64,000 nucleotides of DNA from Desulfosporosinus fructosivorans (GCF_004766045.1 NZ_SPQQ01000003.1:186001-250000), one strand, 5' to 3'; positions 16,786 through 25,722 are shown, counted from the first letter of the stretch. A program made the numbers and translations. The notes: generated by a model not told the origin, from the letters alone.

Positions 16786-17447
16786 TAATCCCACCTCAGG
16801 ATTATTTTCCCCCTAAAGAAATTACTTTATCCTTTGAGATTTTTATTATGTTCAGAGAATGGCTTTTGGAAATCATTCCATTACTGTTGAGGCCTTAAGC
16901 TTAATTAATTGTTGCGGGGAATCACAAATCCAAATAAGTGCTACTCTTGGGCATCGAAAGTACCAAAGGCTGCAGCGTTGGCGAAGTATTTAGGGTAAGT
17001 TTGTATCTACATTTAGAAAGGGGAATAAGATATGTCTGACAAATTGAAATCTCGTAAACTGTGGCCCTTCGTCGGTGCCGCGATCTTGGTTTTAGTTAAT
17101 TAGCAACGCCTGCTCAATCTTCCGAATAGGAGGCTATTTGATGACAGATGTAGGCATTGATTGCAACTGAGCGTCGTACTGCATGCATCCCTGTGAAGAA
17201 TGGTTCATTGAGAATAACAAATGTCCCGTCTGCCAAAACAAAATCATCCGAGTTGGCGGATGCTCCGAGTGCATTACAGGGATTAGGTCGAAGTGTGGTT
17301 GAGACATTGATTTATTTAGCAGCATTTGCGTATAAAGATGTAGCTTGCTGAGATAAAATATTTTGGAGATTTGTATTAAACACGCTCTGATCAGCCATTT
17401 TTGTTAATAGTGTTGCCGTAGCAGCTCCGTAAATAGTATGTATCACA
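16786..17447. other. Decayed region with gene fragments
   Basis: No intact gene was found. At 17032-17103 a 23-codon frame, MSDKLKSRKLWPFVGAAILV, with an AAAGGGG ribosome site resembles the start of a small phage-type membrane protein cut short by a stop. Around 17180-17305 one frame reads CPVCQNKIIRVGGCSEC, like the C-terminal zinc ribbon of a B12-type ribonucleotide reductase. This match is weak and there is no start. Confidence 0.4.
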
Positions 17448-17555
17448 AATTTGCCAGATCATAAGGTCTGGATTTTCTGTTTCTTGGATTATTTTTACTA
17501 TCATGGGAGGATATGAGCGGAAAATGTAGAAATATTAGGGTGGAATAATTTATGT
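17448..17555 (+). repeat. Direct repeat copy 2 (about 107 bp)
   Basis: Near-identical partner of 13551-13658. Here the internal hairpin is better paired (7 bp around an ATAA loop). The sequence diverges at once on both sides. Confidence 0.7.
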
Positions 17556-17631
17556 GATTCCAAAGTTCTCGCACTGAGCAGAAAAGACGATATCCCCAGT
17601 TGGTCGTAGCTGATGGCATCGGAGAGGTACT

Positions 17632-17763
17632 TTGGAATTTGATTTAGATGAAGAACCTTATACAAGAAAAAAAGTCTTTACTGGAATGGATAGTATAAAA
17701 ATGAAAGTAAAAACAGGAACTACATATTTTGAACCACTAGAAAAGCGTTTTGGGGATATTTGA
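17632..17763 (+). CDS. Unrecognised 43-residue ORF
   Basis: A frame from a TTG at 17632 reads LEFDLDEEPYTRKKVFTGMD and ends PLEKRFGDI. AGAGG lies just upstream. There is no family match and it may be a fragment of a larger lost gene. Confidence 0.25.
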   Translation: MEFDLDEEPYTRKKVFTGMDSIKMKVKTGTTYFEPLEKRFGDI

Positions 17764-17991
17764 TTCGGATTTTAGAAAGTGTGATTGAATAACGCATTTT
17801 CCTTCACTAGCCGCACTATCGGGAAAGTTCTACGGTTCTTTGGGCCTTTGATGTAGCTCACCAATTTTACGTGAAATCACAGGCGCAGAATATTTTGGTG
17901 ATGGCTGAAGCCGAACATGATATCGATCAACAAAAAGCAGGTCGACAACGATACAGGAGTGACTTAAATCCTAGAGGTGAGGAGTGGAACG

Positions 17992-18647
17992 ATGAAGGCT
18001 TTGATCTTTTCGGCATCGTTTGGTGCCGGGCATGTGCGAGCTGCTGAAGCAATTATTGAGGAGTTGCGGATCAAGGAACCGAGCGCTGAAATTATTCATC
18101 TAGATTTTGGAGCATTTCTCAGTAAAACGGTTAATTCTGTTATGAAGAACACCTACATTGAGGTGATTAAGTATACACCAAAACTATGGCGAGAATTTTA
18201 CTACCGTACCTCAAAAATCCCCCCAAATTCCTTATTACAACGGTTTTTAAACGGTCTGGGTCGACACGAATTTGAGAAATTACTTCAGAAGTTACAGCCG
18301 GATGTCGTGATTTGTACCTATCCGACCGCGGCAGGTGTATTAGCGCAACAGCGGCTTAAAGGTATTTTGAAGGTGCCTTTAGTCACAATTGTAACAGACT
18401 ATACTTTGCACAGCCAATGGATTCATCTAGGAGTAGACCTTTATATTGTAGGGTGTGAAGAGGTATATGAGGGATTGGTAGCTGGGGGAATCAACCCTAA
18501 CTTGATTCGGCTTACAGGAATCCCAGTGAGCCCTAAGTTTGACTTAAAATTAGATCGACTGAAACTATTGCAGGTCGGACGGCTGAACTAGCGATTGACG
18601 AAATCTTGCTACTTCTAGAACAACCTCAAGAAAATAACGGGCAGTGA
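17992..18647 (+). pseudogene. MGDG synthase/UgtP-type glycosyltransferase, internally deleted
   Basis: ATG at 17992 follows GGAG by seven bases. The first 190 residues (MKALIFSASFGAGHVRAAEA, then KLQPDVVICTYPTAAGVL and VTIVTDYTLHSQWIH) form the N-terminal domain of processive diacylglycerol glycosyltransferases (PF06925), which make membrane glycolipids. After PVSPKFDLK the frame stops at 18589. A +1 frame then reads GRTAELAIDEILLLLEQPQE to a stop at 18645, which looks like the natural C-terminus. The UDP-sugar binding domain (about 150 residues) has been deleted, so the protein should be inactive. Confidence 0.75.
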
Positions 18648-18710
18648 TTTAAGATTCAACGATCTCCAGAATAGGGGCTCTTTTTCACCTTAAAATTCTT
18701 CAGAAACTTT

Positions 18711-18888
18711 AGGATATAAACTTTTTTAAAGATACATGTACAGTTTTAAACCATACATTAGCTTGGGACATCGCGGGGAAATTTGTCCCAACTGAATGCT
18801 TGGATCTTGATCCGGAAGAACTTTCTAATTCATGCCCCGATGTTATGGAACCTAAAATACATGATTCAATGCTATCCAACCCGCAGTA
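18711..18888 (+). pseudogene. Unrecognised gene fragment
   Basis: An open frame without a start reads NHTLAWDIAGKFVPTECLDL and continues DPEELSNSCPDVMEPK. It has protein-like composition but the family was not recognised. It precedes another startless frame at 18910. Confidence 0.3.
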
Positions 18889-18909
18889 AAATGTCGGGGA
18901 GGGGAGTAC

Positions 18910-19260
18910 TTGCGGATTATTTATGGACTGGAATATACACTGCCAGAAAATCTGAAGAGGTTGCGCCACCGCTCATTGGGCAGGAAACGTTCCCTGGCTT
19001 TGCGGGAGTTTGCGCTGGGTATTGAGGCTTTGGAACGTTTTGTAAAGCTTGAACCTCTTTATCGGGTACATGAATGTGTGTTTGTGGTACTGGCGTTAGA
19101 AAGTGAACCAGTTGATCCGGACACATTTAAATCGTCGCTCACAGCCAAATATGGCCACAAACGAGGAATTTGGTTTAAAATATATAGACGTAATGTTAAT
19201 TATTGGACGAAAGAGGATATCTATTCCAATAAGGCGAAGACGTTAGACGATAAAAAGTAA
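18910..19260 (+). CDS. Hypothetical protein or C-terminal fragment
   Basis: 116 codons from a TTG with no ribosome site. It reads RIIYGLEYTLPENLKRLRHR, then REFALGIEALERFVKLEPLY, and ends with a basic, aromatic tail (KRGIWFKIYRRNVNYWTKED). No family was recognised. The absence of a start signal and the decayed surroundings suggest a 3' remnant. Confidence 0.35.
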   Translation: MRIIYGLEYTLPENLKRLRHRSLGRKRSLALREFALGIEALERFVKLEPLYRVHECVFVVLALESEPVDPDTFKSSLTAKYGHKRGIWFKIYRRNVNYWTKEDIYSNKAKTLDDKK

Positions 19261-19286
19261 CTTTGATGCATGAAAGGGATTTTTTT

Positions 19287-19784
19287 ATGGATATGGAAAG
19301 AAAGCGGACCATCGTCTGGGACGATCCTCAAATAAACAAAAGGGATGCGGTGTCATCCCTTTCTGGACTTGATTATCTGAGGGCCATAAGGGACGGTAAA
19401 ATCAGCCCGCCTCCGGTTGCAAAACTGATCGGGTACCAGATCAAGGAAGTAGACCATGGCTTTGCGGCATTTGAACTTCATCCTGGAGAGCACCACTATA
19501 ATCCTTTTGCCACCGTTCATGGGGGAATCCTTTCCACGCTGCTGGATACCACAATGACTTCAGCGGTGCTTACAACGCTCCCACAGAACATAACCTGTTC
19601 GACGGTTGAGATTAAAGTGAATTTTATCAAACCGGTCAGTGCTGAAAGCAAACTGGTACGCTGTGAGGCTAGGATCATCCATATCGGAAGAAAACTAGCC
19701 ACTGTTGAAGGACGCATAAAGGGCGGAAATGATGAATTATATGCTCACGGGGTGAGCACATGCCTGATTTTCAAAGTGGGGTAA
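19287..19784 (+). CDS. PaaI-type hotdog thioesterase
   Basis: 165 residues from the ATG at 19287 (GAAAGGGA upstream); an earlier ATG at 19266 is possible. Hotdog-fold acyl-CoA thioesterases of the PaaI group hydrolyse aryl- or acyl-CoA esters. The core HYNPFATVHGGILSTLLDTT carries the HGG motif and the conserved Asp of the active site. VEIKVNFIKPV and the final ELYAHGVSTCLIF strand complete the fold. Length is normal. It stands alone in a decayed region. Confidence 0.85.
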   Translation: MDMERKRTIVWDDPQINKRDAVSSLSGLDYLRAIRDGKISPPPVAKLIGYQIKEVDHGFAAFELHPGEHHYNPFATVHGGILSTLLDTTMTSAVLTTLPQNITCSTVEIKVNFIKPVSAESKLVRCEARIIHIGRKLATVEGRIKGGNDELYAHGVSTCLIFKVG

Positions 19785-20286
19785 CCCCAAACGTTGTATA
19801 AAAAAGATGACGAAAGGTTTGGAAAACATTATACGGTTAGAGGCTGGTTCTCTCAATTTGTACCTTCGCCTAATAATCTGTCGTTAAAACGGAAATGAAT
19901 GCCGTTCTTCATCGTCCCACAACTTGTAATGTGAATGTTGAAAGACGCTACGGGAATATATAACCTTAAACGGTAATCAATTCATGGATTTATTCTAATA
20001 TTGAAACAGTCCATACGTTTCAGGGAAGAGAGGCCACCACAGTCATTATTCTTATGTTTAAGAATAAGACGAATACCCCAAATTTTACTAGAGATAACAC
20101 TTTAGGATGGTGGGAGAGAAACAAAACCTGTGAGTAAGGAGAACTGCACTGAAAAATCGAAACAGAGGAGAAGTGTGAAAACCAGTGAACATTGACTATA
20201 ATTAATCAAACATATATTATATGCGACAAAACCCTATATATAAGGTTTTGTGGCTAACTCGCTTTTATCTTAGAGGAGGGTGGAGT
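19785..20286. other. Gap with superfamily I helicase fragment
   Basis: The only readable part is 20000-20137, described separately. The rest shows no gene; the AT-rich 20200-20280 segment precedes the radical SAM gene. Confidence 0.5.
20000..20137 (+). pseudogene. Superfamily I helicase C-terminal fragment
   Basis: The frame reads IETVHTFQGREATTVIILMF and then RDNTLGWWERNKTCE. V-H-T-F-Q-G-x-E is the motif V region of UvrD/Dna2-like helicases. There is no start and no other motif, so only a 45-codon scrap survives. Confidence 0.55.
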
Positions 20287-21264
20287 ATGACATTGACATA
20301 TCGTGATCTTTTGTTATCTGCAAAAAAAGGAGAACTAATTGTCAAAAACGATGTGATCAGATTATTGAATGTTGATTACAACTCGGATAAATTCTATGAA
20401 CTATTAGCAACGGCCAATTTCTTATCTCGAACAGAATACAATAACCAAGGCTTGGTTTTTGCTCAAATAGGTATCAATGCAGAGCCTTGTTCAGCTAATT
20501 GCAAATTTTGTTCAATGGGGCAAGACCACTATTCCTTACCAATTACAGGGAGGAGAAATATTGAAGAGATACTATCAGAGCTAGATTTATTGATTACTAA
20601 TGGCATTAATGATTTTTTCTTAATGACCACTGCAGATTATCCTGTCAACGATTTTATGGACATAGCGAAAGTCATAAGAAAGAGATTGCCTGACAGTATT
20701 AAATTCGTTGCAAACATAGGTGATTTCGATTATAAAACAGCAAGAAGCCTTCAAAAAATAGGCTTTACAGGGGTTTATCATATTCATCGATTAAGAGAAG
20801 GTATCGACACGAGTATAAAAGCGGAGACTAGAATAAATACTCTAAATGCAGTTCGTGATGCTGGCTTGGAATTATATTATTGTGTCGAGCCTATTGGACC
20901 TGAGCATTCCTATGATGAAATAGCGACAGAAATAATTAGAGCAAGGGACTATAACGTAAAAGTTATGGCAGTTATGCGACGAACACCCGTAAAAGGAACA
21001 CCTCTATACGAAAAAGGACAAATCTCTGCTATAGAATTAACTAAAATAGCCGCAGTGGCCAGACTTGTGACTCGTCCTCAGAGAGCAATGAATGCTCATG
21101 AGGTTACTCAAATGACTTTAATAGCGGGTGTTAATCAGCTTTATGCAGAATATGGAGCCAATCCGAGAGATACAGAAGTTCAAACTGAAAAGAATAGAGG
21201 CTTCTCTGTAACGCAAGCATGGAACATGTTGTGGGAAGCAGGCTATGATACGACTAAACAATAA
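20287..21264 (+). CDS. BioB-like radical SAM protein
   Basis: 325 residues from the ATG at 20287, which follows GAGGAGGG. The cluster motif CSANCKFCSMG (CxxxCxxC) near residue 76 binds the 4Fe-4S cluster that cleaves S-adenosylmethionine. The overall pattern (GINAEPCSANCKFC, EILSELDLLITNGINDFFLM, YYCVEPIGPEHSYDEIATEI) follows the biotin synthase/HydE/PylB fold group. BioB itself has a different cluster motif and different late residues, and no biotin, hydrogenase or pyrrolysine genes lie nearby. The reaction is therefore unknown. The gene appears monocistronic. Confidence 0.8.
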   Translation: MTLTYRDLLLSAKKGELIVKNDVIRLLNVDYNSDKFYELLATANFLSRTEYNNQGLVFAQIGINAEPCSANCKFCSMGQDHYSLPITGRRNIEEILSELDLLITNGINDFFLMTTADYPVNDFMDIAKVIRKRLPDSIKFVANIGDFDYKTARSLQKIGFTGVYHIHRLREGIDTSIKAETRINTLNAVRDAGLELYYCVEPIGPEHSYDEIATEIIRARDYNVKVMAVMRRTPVKGTPLYEKGQISAIELTKIAAVARLVTRPQRAMNAHEVTQMTLIAGVNQLYAEYGANPRDTEVQTEKNRGFSVTQAWNMLWEAGYDTTKQ

Positions 21265-21388
21265 TCATATGAGCATTACTTCGTTTTCTCCCTCTCTGAG
21301 AGCTGCCTAAGCTTTCCCCTTAGCCAAGAGTTGCTTATTCCCCATTGAAGAAGTCATTGGCGGTTGAAGCAGGAATTACGGAGTTAAT

Positions 21389-21440
21389 GTAGAATATACT
21401 TATTGTTAGTAAATAGAGAAAATAAAATTAATAATTGCAT
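21389..21440 (+). promoter_or_regulatory. Leader segment shared with other SBP/fmdE genes
   Basis: GAAGCAGGAATT at 21392 followed by GTAGAATA about 18 bases later matches segments at 35259 (+) and 35173 (-). All three precede a GACCATGGAGGT hairpin and then an SBP or fmdE gene. It could be a promoter region or an RNA element. Confidence 0.4.
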
Positions 21441-21441
21441 T

Positions 21442-21498
21442 AAAGACCATGGAGGTCATTAGGCGGCAAGACGGCGCCTGTGATTTCTATGGTCTTTT
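21442..21498 (+). terminator. GACCATGG-type hairpin before SBP gene
   Basis: AAAGACCAT (21442-21450) pairs with ATGGTCTTT, ending near 21497 before more T. An inner AGGCG/CGCCT stem extends it. It lies about 100 bp upstream of the SBP gene and so could end the radical SAM transcript or attenuate the SBP gene. Confidence 0.65.
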
Positions 21499-21596
21499 AT
21501 TATTAGAATCGAGGTGGTTGCTTTCGGGAAGATGTTGATTTAGAGAGTCTAAGTTCAGATGCATATAGGATAAGAAAAGGAAAGGTGAGAATGAGA

Positions 21597-22733
21597 ATGA
21601 GAATGAGTAAGAGGATCATGAAGGGAAGCGCATGGCTTCTCAGTTTGCTGCTCGTAGGATTGCTGCTGACAGGTTGTTCGGCTGTTCAAGCGGGAAAGGA
21701 AGTCAAAAAGTCGGAGGCAGCTAACGTTGCAGTGACGGATCTGGTCGGACGTGAGGTAAACGTGAAAGTTCCCGCTCAACGGATTGTGGCCATCGGACCT
21801 GGATCATTAAGGCTGGTGGCTTACGCCAATGGAACTGATCGAGTTGTGGGCATTGAGGATATGGAAAAGAAAGTGCCAACCGGAAGACCGTATATGTTTG
21901 CCTATCCGGAACTTAAAGATCTTCCGACAATTGGGCAGGGTGGCATAGACACCATGCCCGACGAAGAAGCGTTGCTGAGCGTCAAGCCTGATGTTGTTTT
22001 TGTTTCCTATTTAGTGGACAAGGCTAAGGCAGATGACCTGCAGACCAAGACTGGAATTCCTGTTGTTGTCTTAAGTTATGGGGCATTGGCGACGTTTAAT
22101 GAAGAGGACATTTATCGTTCCTTGGATTTGGTCGGTAGAGTTATTGGAACACAACCGAGGACAGAGGAAGTCATTAGTTACTTGAAGAAAAGTCAGGCGG
22201 ATTTGGCAGAGCGCACAAAGGATATTGCAGACTCAGATAAGCCGAGCGTTTATGTGGGCGCGTTAGGGATGAAAGGAACTCAGGGCATAGAAAGCACTCA
22301 AGCTAAGTATCCGCCGTTTGTGAACATTGGAGCACGGAATGTCGCCGATGAGACTGGGCAAAGTGGTAGTTTTATGATCGAACGTGAGAAACTGGTAAGC
22401 TGGGATCCAGAGATTCTCTTTATCAATGAAGGAGGCTTCAGCAAGGTGCTTGCCGATGCTCAGAAGAATCCAGCCTTTTATCAGTCTCTGCGTGCCGTCA
22501 AGAATGGGTAGGTTTACGGCCAAATCCCCTTCAATTTCTATACCACGAACATTGATACGGCTTTGGCAGACGCATATTATGCCGGGAAAGTGATATTTCC
22601 AGAGAAATTTAAGGATATCGATCCCGTCAAAAAGAGTGATGAAATCTATAGTTTCCTCTTAGGTAACCCTGTCTATGAACAAATGGCTAAGGATTATGGG
22701 GGATTCAAGAAACTCGATTTAACGCTGCCGTAA
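21597..22733 (+). pseudogene. FecB/BtuF-type substrate-binding lipoprotein with amber stop
   Basis: A lipoprotein signal (WLLSLLLVGLLLTGC) is followed by a periplasmic-binding-protein type III fold closely similar to the intact gene at 35397. The frame stops at a TAG at 22509-22511, where the paralogue reads KNGQVYSQIPY; here it is KNG-stop-VYGQIPF. The reading frame then continues unbroken for 73 more codons to the TAA at 22731 (ending [13 protein letters not shown]). So a single CAG-to-TAG change truncates it. Several start codons (GTG 21585, ATG 21591, 21597, 21603) lie in a GAGAAT repeat; 21597 has the best spacing to AAAGGTG. No permease or ATPase genes accompany it. Confidence 0.85.
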
Positions 22734-22736
22734 AGA

Positions 22737-23399
22737 ATGAGTCGGTGTATGCCACGGGTGAACGTGAGCGGTGATCATTTAGTGGAGAAAGTGAGCTGGC
22801 TGGGTGTGAATAAAAAAACTTATTTTGACGAGAAGGCCGCAAAGTGGGATACCCTTATCCAAGATGAGGTGATAATCCGCTTGCAAGATATGGTAAAAGA
22901 GCTTGTGCTGTCCCCGGGCTGTAAGGTGCTGGATCTAGGTACTGGCACGGGAGTGCTTATTCCGATGTTGATTGAGGCCGTCGGTCCATCTGGCGTGGTG
23001 GTGGGTATCGACTTTGCCCCGCAGATGCTGGCAGAAGCCCAAAAGAAGTATCAGTGGCCAAATTTGGAGTTTCTGGAGGGTGTTGCTGAGGATATTCCCA
23101 TGGCAGATCAGTCAGTCGATGAAGTCGTGTGTAACTCGGCCTTTCCGCATTTTGATGATTTCAGCCTGGCAGCCCAAGAAATGGCTCGAGTGCTGAAACG
23201 TGGGGGAAGAGTTTTTGTTATTCATCCGCATAGCAGAGAGTATATTAATGAGCTACACGTGTCCCTTGGCGGTGCGGTAAGGAACTGTCTGATCCCGGAA
23301 GAAGCGGCGATGCGCGCTATTTTTTATGAGGCGGGTTTCGAGAGTATCACCCTTGAAGATGTGGCCGGGCGGTATCACTTGTCGGCAAGAAAAGCATGA
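22737..23399 (+). CDS. Class I SAM-dependent methyltransferase
   Basis: 220 residues; the true start may be a GTG at 22782 (MEKVSWLGVNKKTYFDEKAA), as family members often begin there. Motif I is VLDLGTGTGVLIP, followed by VVGIDFAPQMLAEAQ and the motif IV region VDEVVCNSAFPHFDDF, a UbiE/Methyltransf_11 pattern acting on a small molecule. It starts three bases after the end of the broken SBP frame, suggesting an operon in which it modifies or processes the imported compound. The substrate is unknown. Confidence 0.8.
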   Translation: MSRCMPRVNVSGDHLVEKVSWLGVNKKTYFDEKAAKWDTLIQDEVIIRLQDMVKELVLSPGCKVLDLGTGTGVLIPMLIEAVGPSGVVVGIDFAPQMLAEAQKKYQWPNLEFLEGVAEDIPMADQSVDEVVCNSAFPHFDDFSLAAQEMARVLKRGGRVFVIHPHSREYINELHVSLGGAVRNCLIPEEAAMRAIFYEAGFESITLEDVAGRYHLSARKA

Positions 23400-23451
23400 G
23401 TATGGCTTGTGAGGACGTTAAATACGGGTGTTAATGTGCTTTGTTTTATTG

Positions 23452-23494
23452 AAGGCTGTCGTATTATCAAATGGTAATACAACAGCCTTTTTTT
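23452..23494 (+). terminator. Rho-independent terminator
   Basis: AAGGCTGT...GTATTA pairs with TAATAC...ACAGCCTT (23452-23466 with 23475-23489), followed by a T-run. It ends the SBP-methyltransferase unit. Confidence 0.9.
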
Positions 23495-23576
23495 ACTTGA
23501 CGGTATAAGAGTTTATAATTATAATATGAAAGATACTTCACGTGAAGCGTGTTTCATATCCCATGGGGGTGAATTG

Positions 23577-23798
23577 GTGAAAAATAAAGTGAAAGAATTG
23601 CGAACCGTCGCAAATTTGACCCAACAGCAATTAGCTGATTTGGTTTGTGTTTCTTCAAGAACGATTATTTCACTGGAGAAAGGACAGTACAACCCGTCAA
23701 TTATGCTAGCCTATAAAATCGCTTGCGTGTTCAACACAACGATTGAAGATTTATATGATTTGAAGGAGAATCTAGAGAATGAAGAGAAAGATATATAA
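23577..23798 (+). CDS. XRE-family HTH regulator (YgzD/YozG-like)
   Basis: 73 residues from a GTG at 23577 behind GGGGGTGA. The helix-turn-helix reads LTQQQLADLVCVSSRTIISL and then EKGQYNPSIMLAYKIA, the standard one-domain repressor of this small class. Its 3' end overlaps the start of a membrane protein gene by 20 bp, a common pairing in Firmicutes, where the regulator controls its partner. Confidence 0.88.
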   Translation: MKNKVKELRTVANLTQQQLADLVCVSSRTIISLEKGQYNPSIMLAYKIACVFNTTIEDLYDLKENLENEEKDI

Positions 23799-24216
23799 CA
23801 AAAAGAAATTTTGGAGTGGGATCGGATTTTTATTTTTGGCGGCGATTGCAATTCCACTAGATATTATACGCTTTGAGGAGCTCAGTACCATGAGGAATAT
23901 TAAACATGTTCTAATTGATACTTTTTGCATCCTAGCCGGTGTAACATCAGTCTATAGAAGTTTAAGCAATAGTTGCACCAAAGAAGATCAACAAAATGAT
24001 GATGAGCGCGAAAAACTAGTTACTCTAAAATCGAAAAGCAGTGCCTTTAGCATTACGTTTTACATTTGCGCTACTATTGCCGCGTTAACCCTTCTTGCAT
24101 TTACAAAAACAAGACAAGAGGAATTTATGGGTATTTTTATTGGAATTGGAATCGTTCCTACAATTATGATAATTACGGAAATAAGTTGTTATTTCTATCA
24201 TGATAAACGAACTTAA
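23779..24216 (+). CDS. Membrane partner of the XRE regulator
   Basis: 145 residues with four predicted membrane segments (FWSGIGFLFLAAIAIPL, HVLIDTFCILAGVTSVY, FSITFYICATIAALTLL, FMGIFIGIGIVPTIMII), resembling DUF2178-like proteins encoded beside XRE regulators. The function is unknown. The first third has a paralogous fragment at the right end of the window (63615-63803). Confidence 0.7.
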   Translation: MKRKIYNKKKFWSGIGFLFLAAIAIPLDIIRFEELSTMRNIKHVLIDTFCILAGVTSVYRSLSNSCTKEDQQNDDEREKLVTLKSKSSAFSITFYICATIAALTLLAFTKTRQEEFMGIFIGIGIVPTIMIITEISCYFYHDKRT

Positions 24217-24272
24217 GTGTTCAAGAAAATAAGTATTCTAAGAACTTCAATGATGACCCGAAGGGAATGGTT

Positions 24273-25076
24273 ATGAACATGAAAGAAATAATCCACATCT
24301 GCTGTTCTGATAGCGGAAGAGGAGGCTTGAAACAGGCAATTAAGGAAGACTGGATTGAAGGTGAAAGAGTGATTAGCTTTGTCGACGATTTATCCAATGG
24401 TCCAATTCAATGGATTGACGATGCTAATAGCAGAATAGATTGGTGTCTGAGTACTTTATCACAGGAATTTAAGGACATTGCTGAAGGCGTGAAATCCGAT
24501 TATCGGGAATTCCATGAAGAAATCAAGAGAATAAGCAATGAGGAGATCTACCTTTGGTACGCAAGAAATGGGAAAGAAATGTGCGGCTTGCGCTATATTC
24601 TTTCGCTGCTAGAGAATAAAATCGGTCAGATACATACTATTGATGTGTCTGAAAAGACGTTTGTCATCGATCAGAATCATTTTACTCCTCGATGGGTTGG
24701 AGAGATTGCTCCGAAAAGGTTTATAGAATTACTGCCGTATAAACATTTAATGACGCCAGATTATTATCTTCAGCTCATCGAGTCTTGGGAAACGTTAAAA
24801 GCCGAAAATGCGGTATTAAGAATACCTAACGGCACTGAAGTCATTGGTGTTTCTGAAGATTACCTAGATGATTTTATATTGCAATACACAGAGACATCGT
24901 TTAGGAAATGTGCAAGGACAGTGGGAGAGGCGCTTGGACATAGCGAGATCCCTGTGACGGATTATTTTATCTTTTGGAGGGTATTGGGGATGATAAAGAC
25001 TAAAAAAATATTATATAGAGGGAAGCTAGGTGTTATGAGAGAGATGGAGATAAAAAGAGGCAGTGTATCGAATTAA
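24273..25076 (+). CDS. DUF1835 (plus DUF3658-like) protein
   Basis: 267 residues from the ATG at 24273; an ATG at 24267 touches the AAGGGA ribosome site and is less likely. The N-terminus MNMKEIIHICCSDSGRGGLK and the RVISFVDDLSNGPIQWID segment are typical of DUF1835. A C-terminal part (HSEIPVTDYFIFWRVLGMI, ILYRGKLGVMREMEIK) matches the linked DUF3658 domain. These proteins are common in Bacilli and Clostridia and have no known function. Confidence 0.85.
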   Translation: MNMKEIIHICCSDSGRGGLKQAIKEDWIEGERVISFVDDLSNGPIQWIDDANSRIDWCLSTLSQEFKDIAEGVKSDYREFHEEIKRISNEEIYLWYARNGKEMCGLRYILSLLENKIGQIHTIDVSEKTFVIDQNHFTPRWVGEIAPKRFIELLPYKHLMTPDYYLQLIESWETLKAENAVLRIPNGTEVIGVSEDYLDDFILQYTETSFRKCARTVGEALGHSEIPVTDYFIFWRVLGMIKTKKILYRGKLGVMREMEIKRGSVSN

Positions 25077-25269
25077 CACAGATCAACAACACTGAGCCAA
25101 TAAATCTATTGACCAACAAGGATATAACCTTAAGGAAAGTCATGAAGGCTTTTTTAGGGATTTTTACCTAAATGTTTTATTTTTGGGATGACGGCAACAG
25201 CTGGTGTTGCAGTTGTTTGATTAACAACACTTGTAATTACATAAATGTATGTGGCCATTAAGGTCTTGG

Positions 25270-25317
25270 AAAACCATGGAGGTTTGACTCATTAGAGTCA
25301 ACTTCGTGGTTTTTTTT
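25270..25317 (+). terminator. CCATGGAGG-type hairpin with T-run
   Basis: AAAACCATGGAGGTTTGACTC pairs with GAGTCAACTTCGTGGTTTTT around ATTA, with a few mismatches, followed by more T. It is a member of the dispersed hairpin family. Confidence 0.75.
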
Positions 25318-25421
25318 GTTTCTTGATTAGCCAAAGCCGACGATCGACAGTTCATCGTGTTTTTGTATGTTGAATCTTTTGCAGAGTTCAATATACTTAC
25401 AAAAAAATTCCTCCTGATTTT

Positions 25422-25457
25422 GTCACCAATGTTCTTGTGACATTGGTGACCCTTTTT
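25422..25457 (+). terminator. Rho-independent terminator-like hairpin
   Basis: GTCACCAATG (25422-25431) pairs perfectly with CATTGGTGAC (25441-25450), followed by CCTTTTTT. Confidence 0.8.
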
Positions 25458-25656
25458 TCGACAAACTTGCTTGGTTGAATTTACCTTTAGCACCCACGAC
25501 GGATGAGAGATGTAAGGATATTTGTGTTTCTTAGCATAGTTATATCCTCGCTGAGGTGCAAGGAATCATGCTTGAGGGAATTAAAGATAAGCACGGCAAT
25601 AAAGACTGGTACGTGATGAAAGGGAAGAAATTGTAAGGTCAAGACTGGACTGCTCA

Positions 25657-25722
25657 CTGCAGAAACAAAAGCTCTGAAGCTGGCTCATTAGAGAATCAGC
25701 TTCAGAGCTTTTGTTTCTGCAG
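25657..25722. repeat. 26-bp perfect palindrome arms
   Basis: Arms 25657-25682 and 25697-25722 are perfect reverse complements around a 14-base loop. The loop GCTCATTAGAGAAT resembles the loops of the dispersed hairpins at 25270 and 33576. No gene adjoins it closely. Confidence 0.9.

Noticed and set aside
20287..21264. Assignment as biotin synthase or PylB
   Set aside because: The cluster motif and the late residues differ from both, and neither pathway is present in the window.
22509..22511. Amber codon read as pyrrolysine
   Set aside because: Desulfitobacterium-type bacteria can encode pyrrolysine, and a BioB-like radical SAM gene lies nearby. But the paralogue has a CAG Gln here, the protein is not a methylamine methyltransferase, and no pyl genes are visible. 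A point mutation is simpler.
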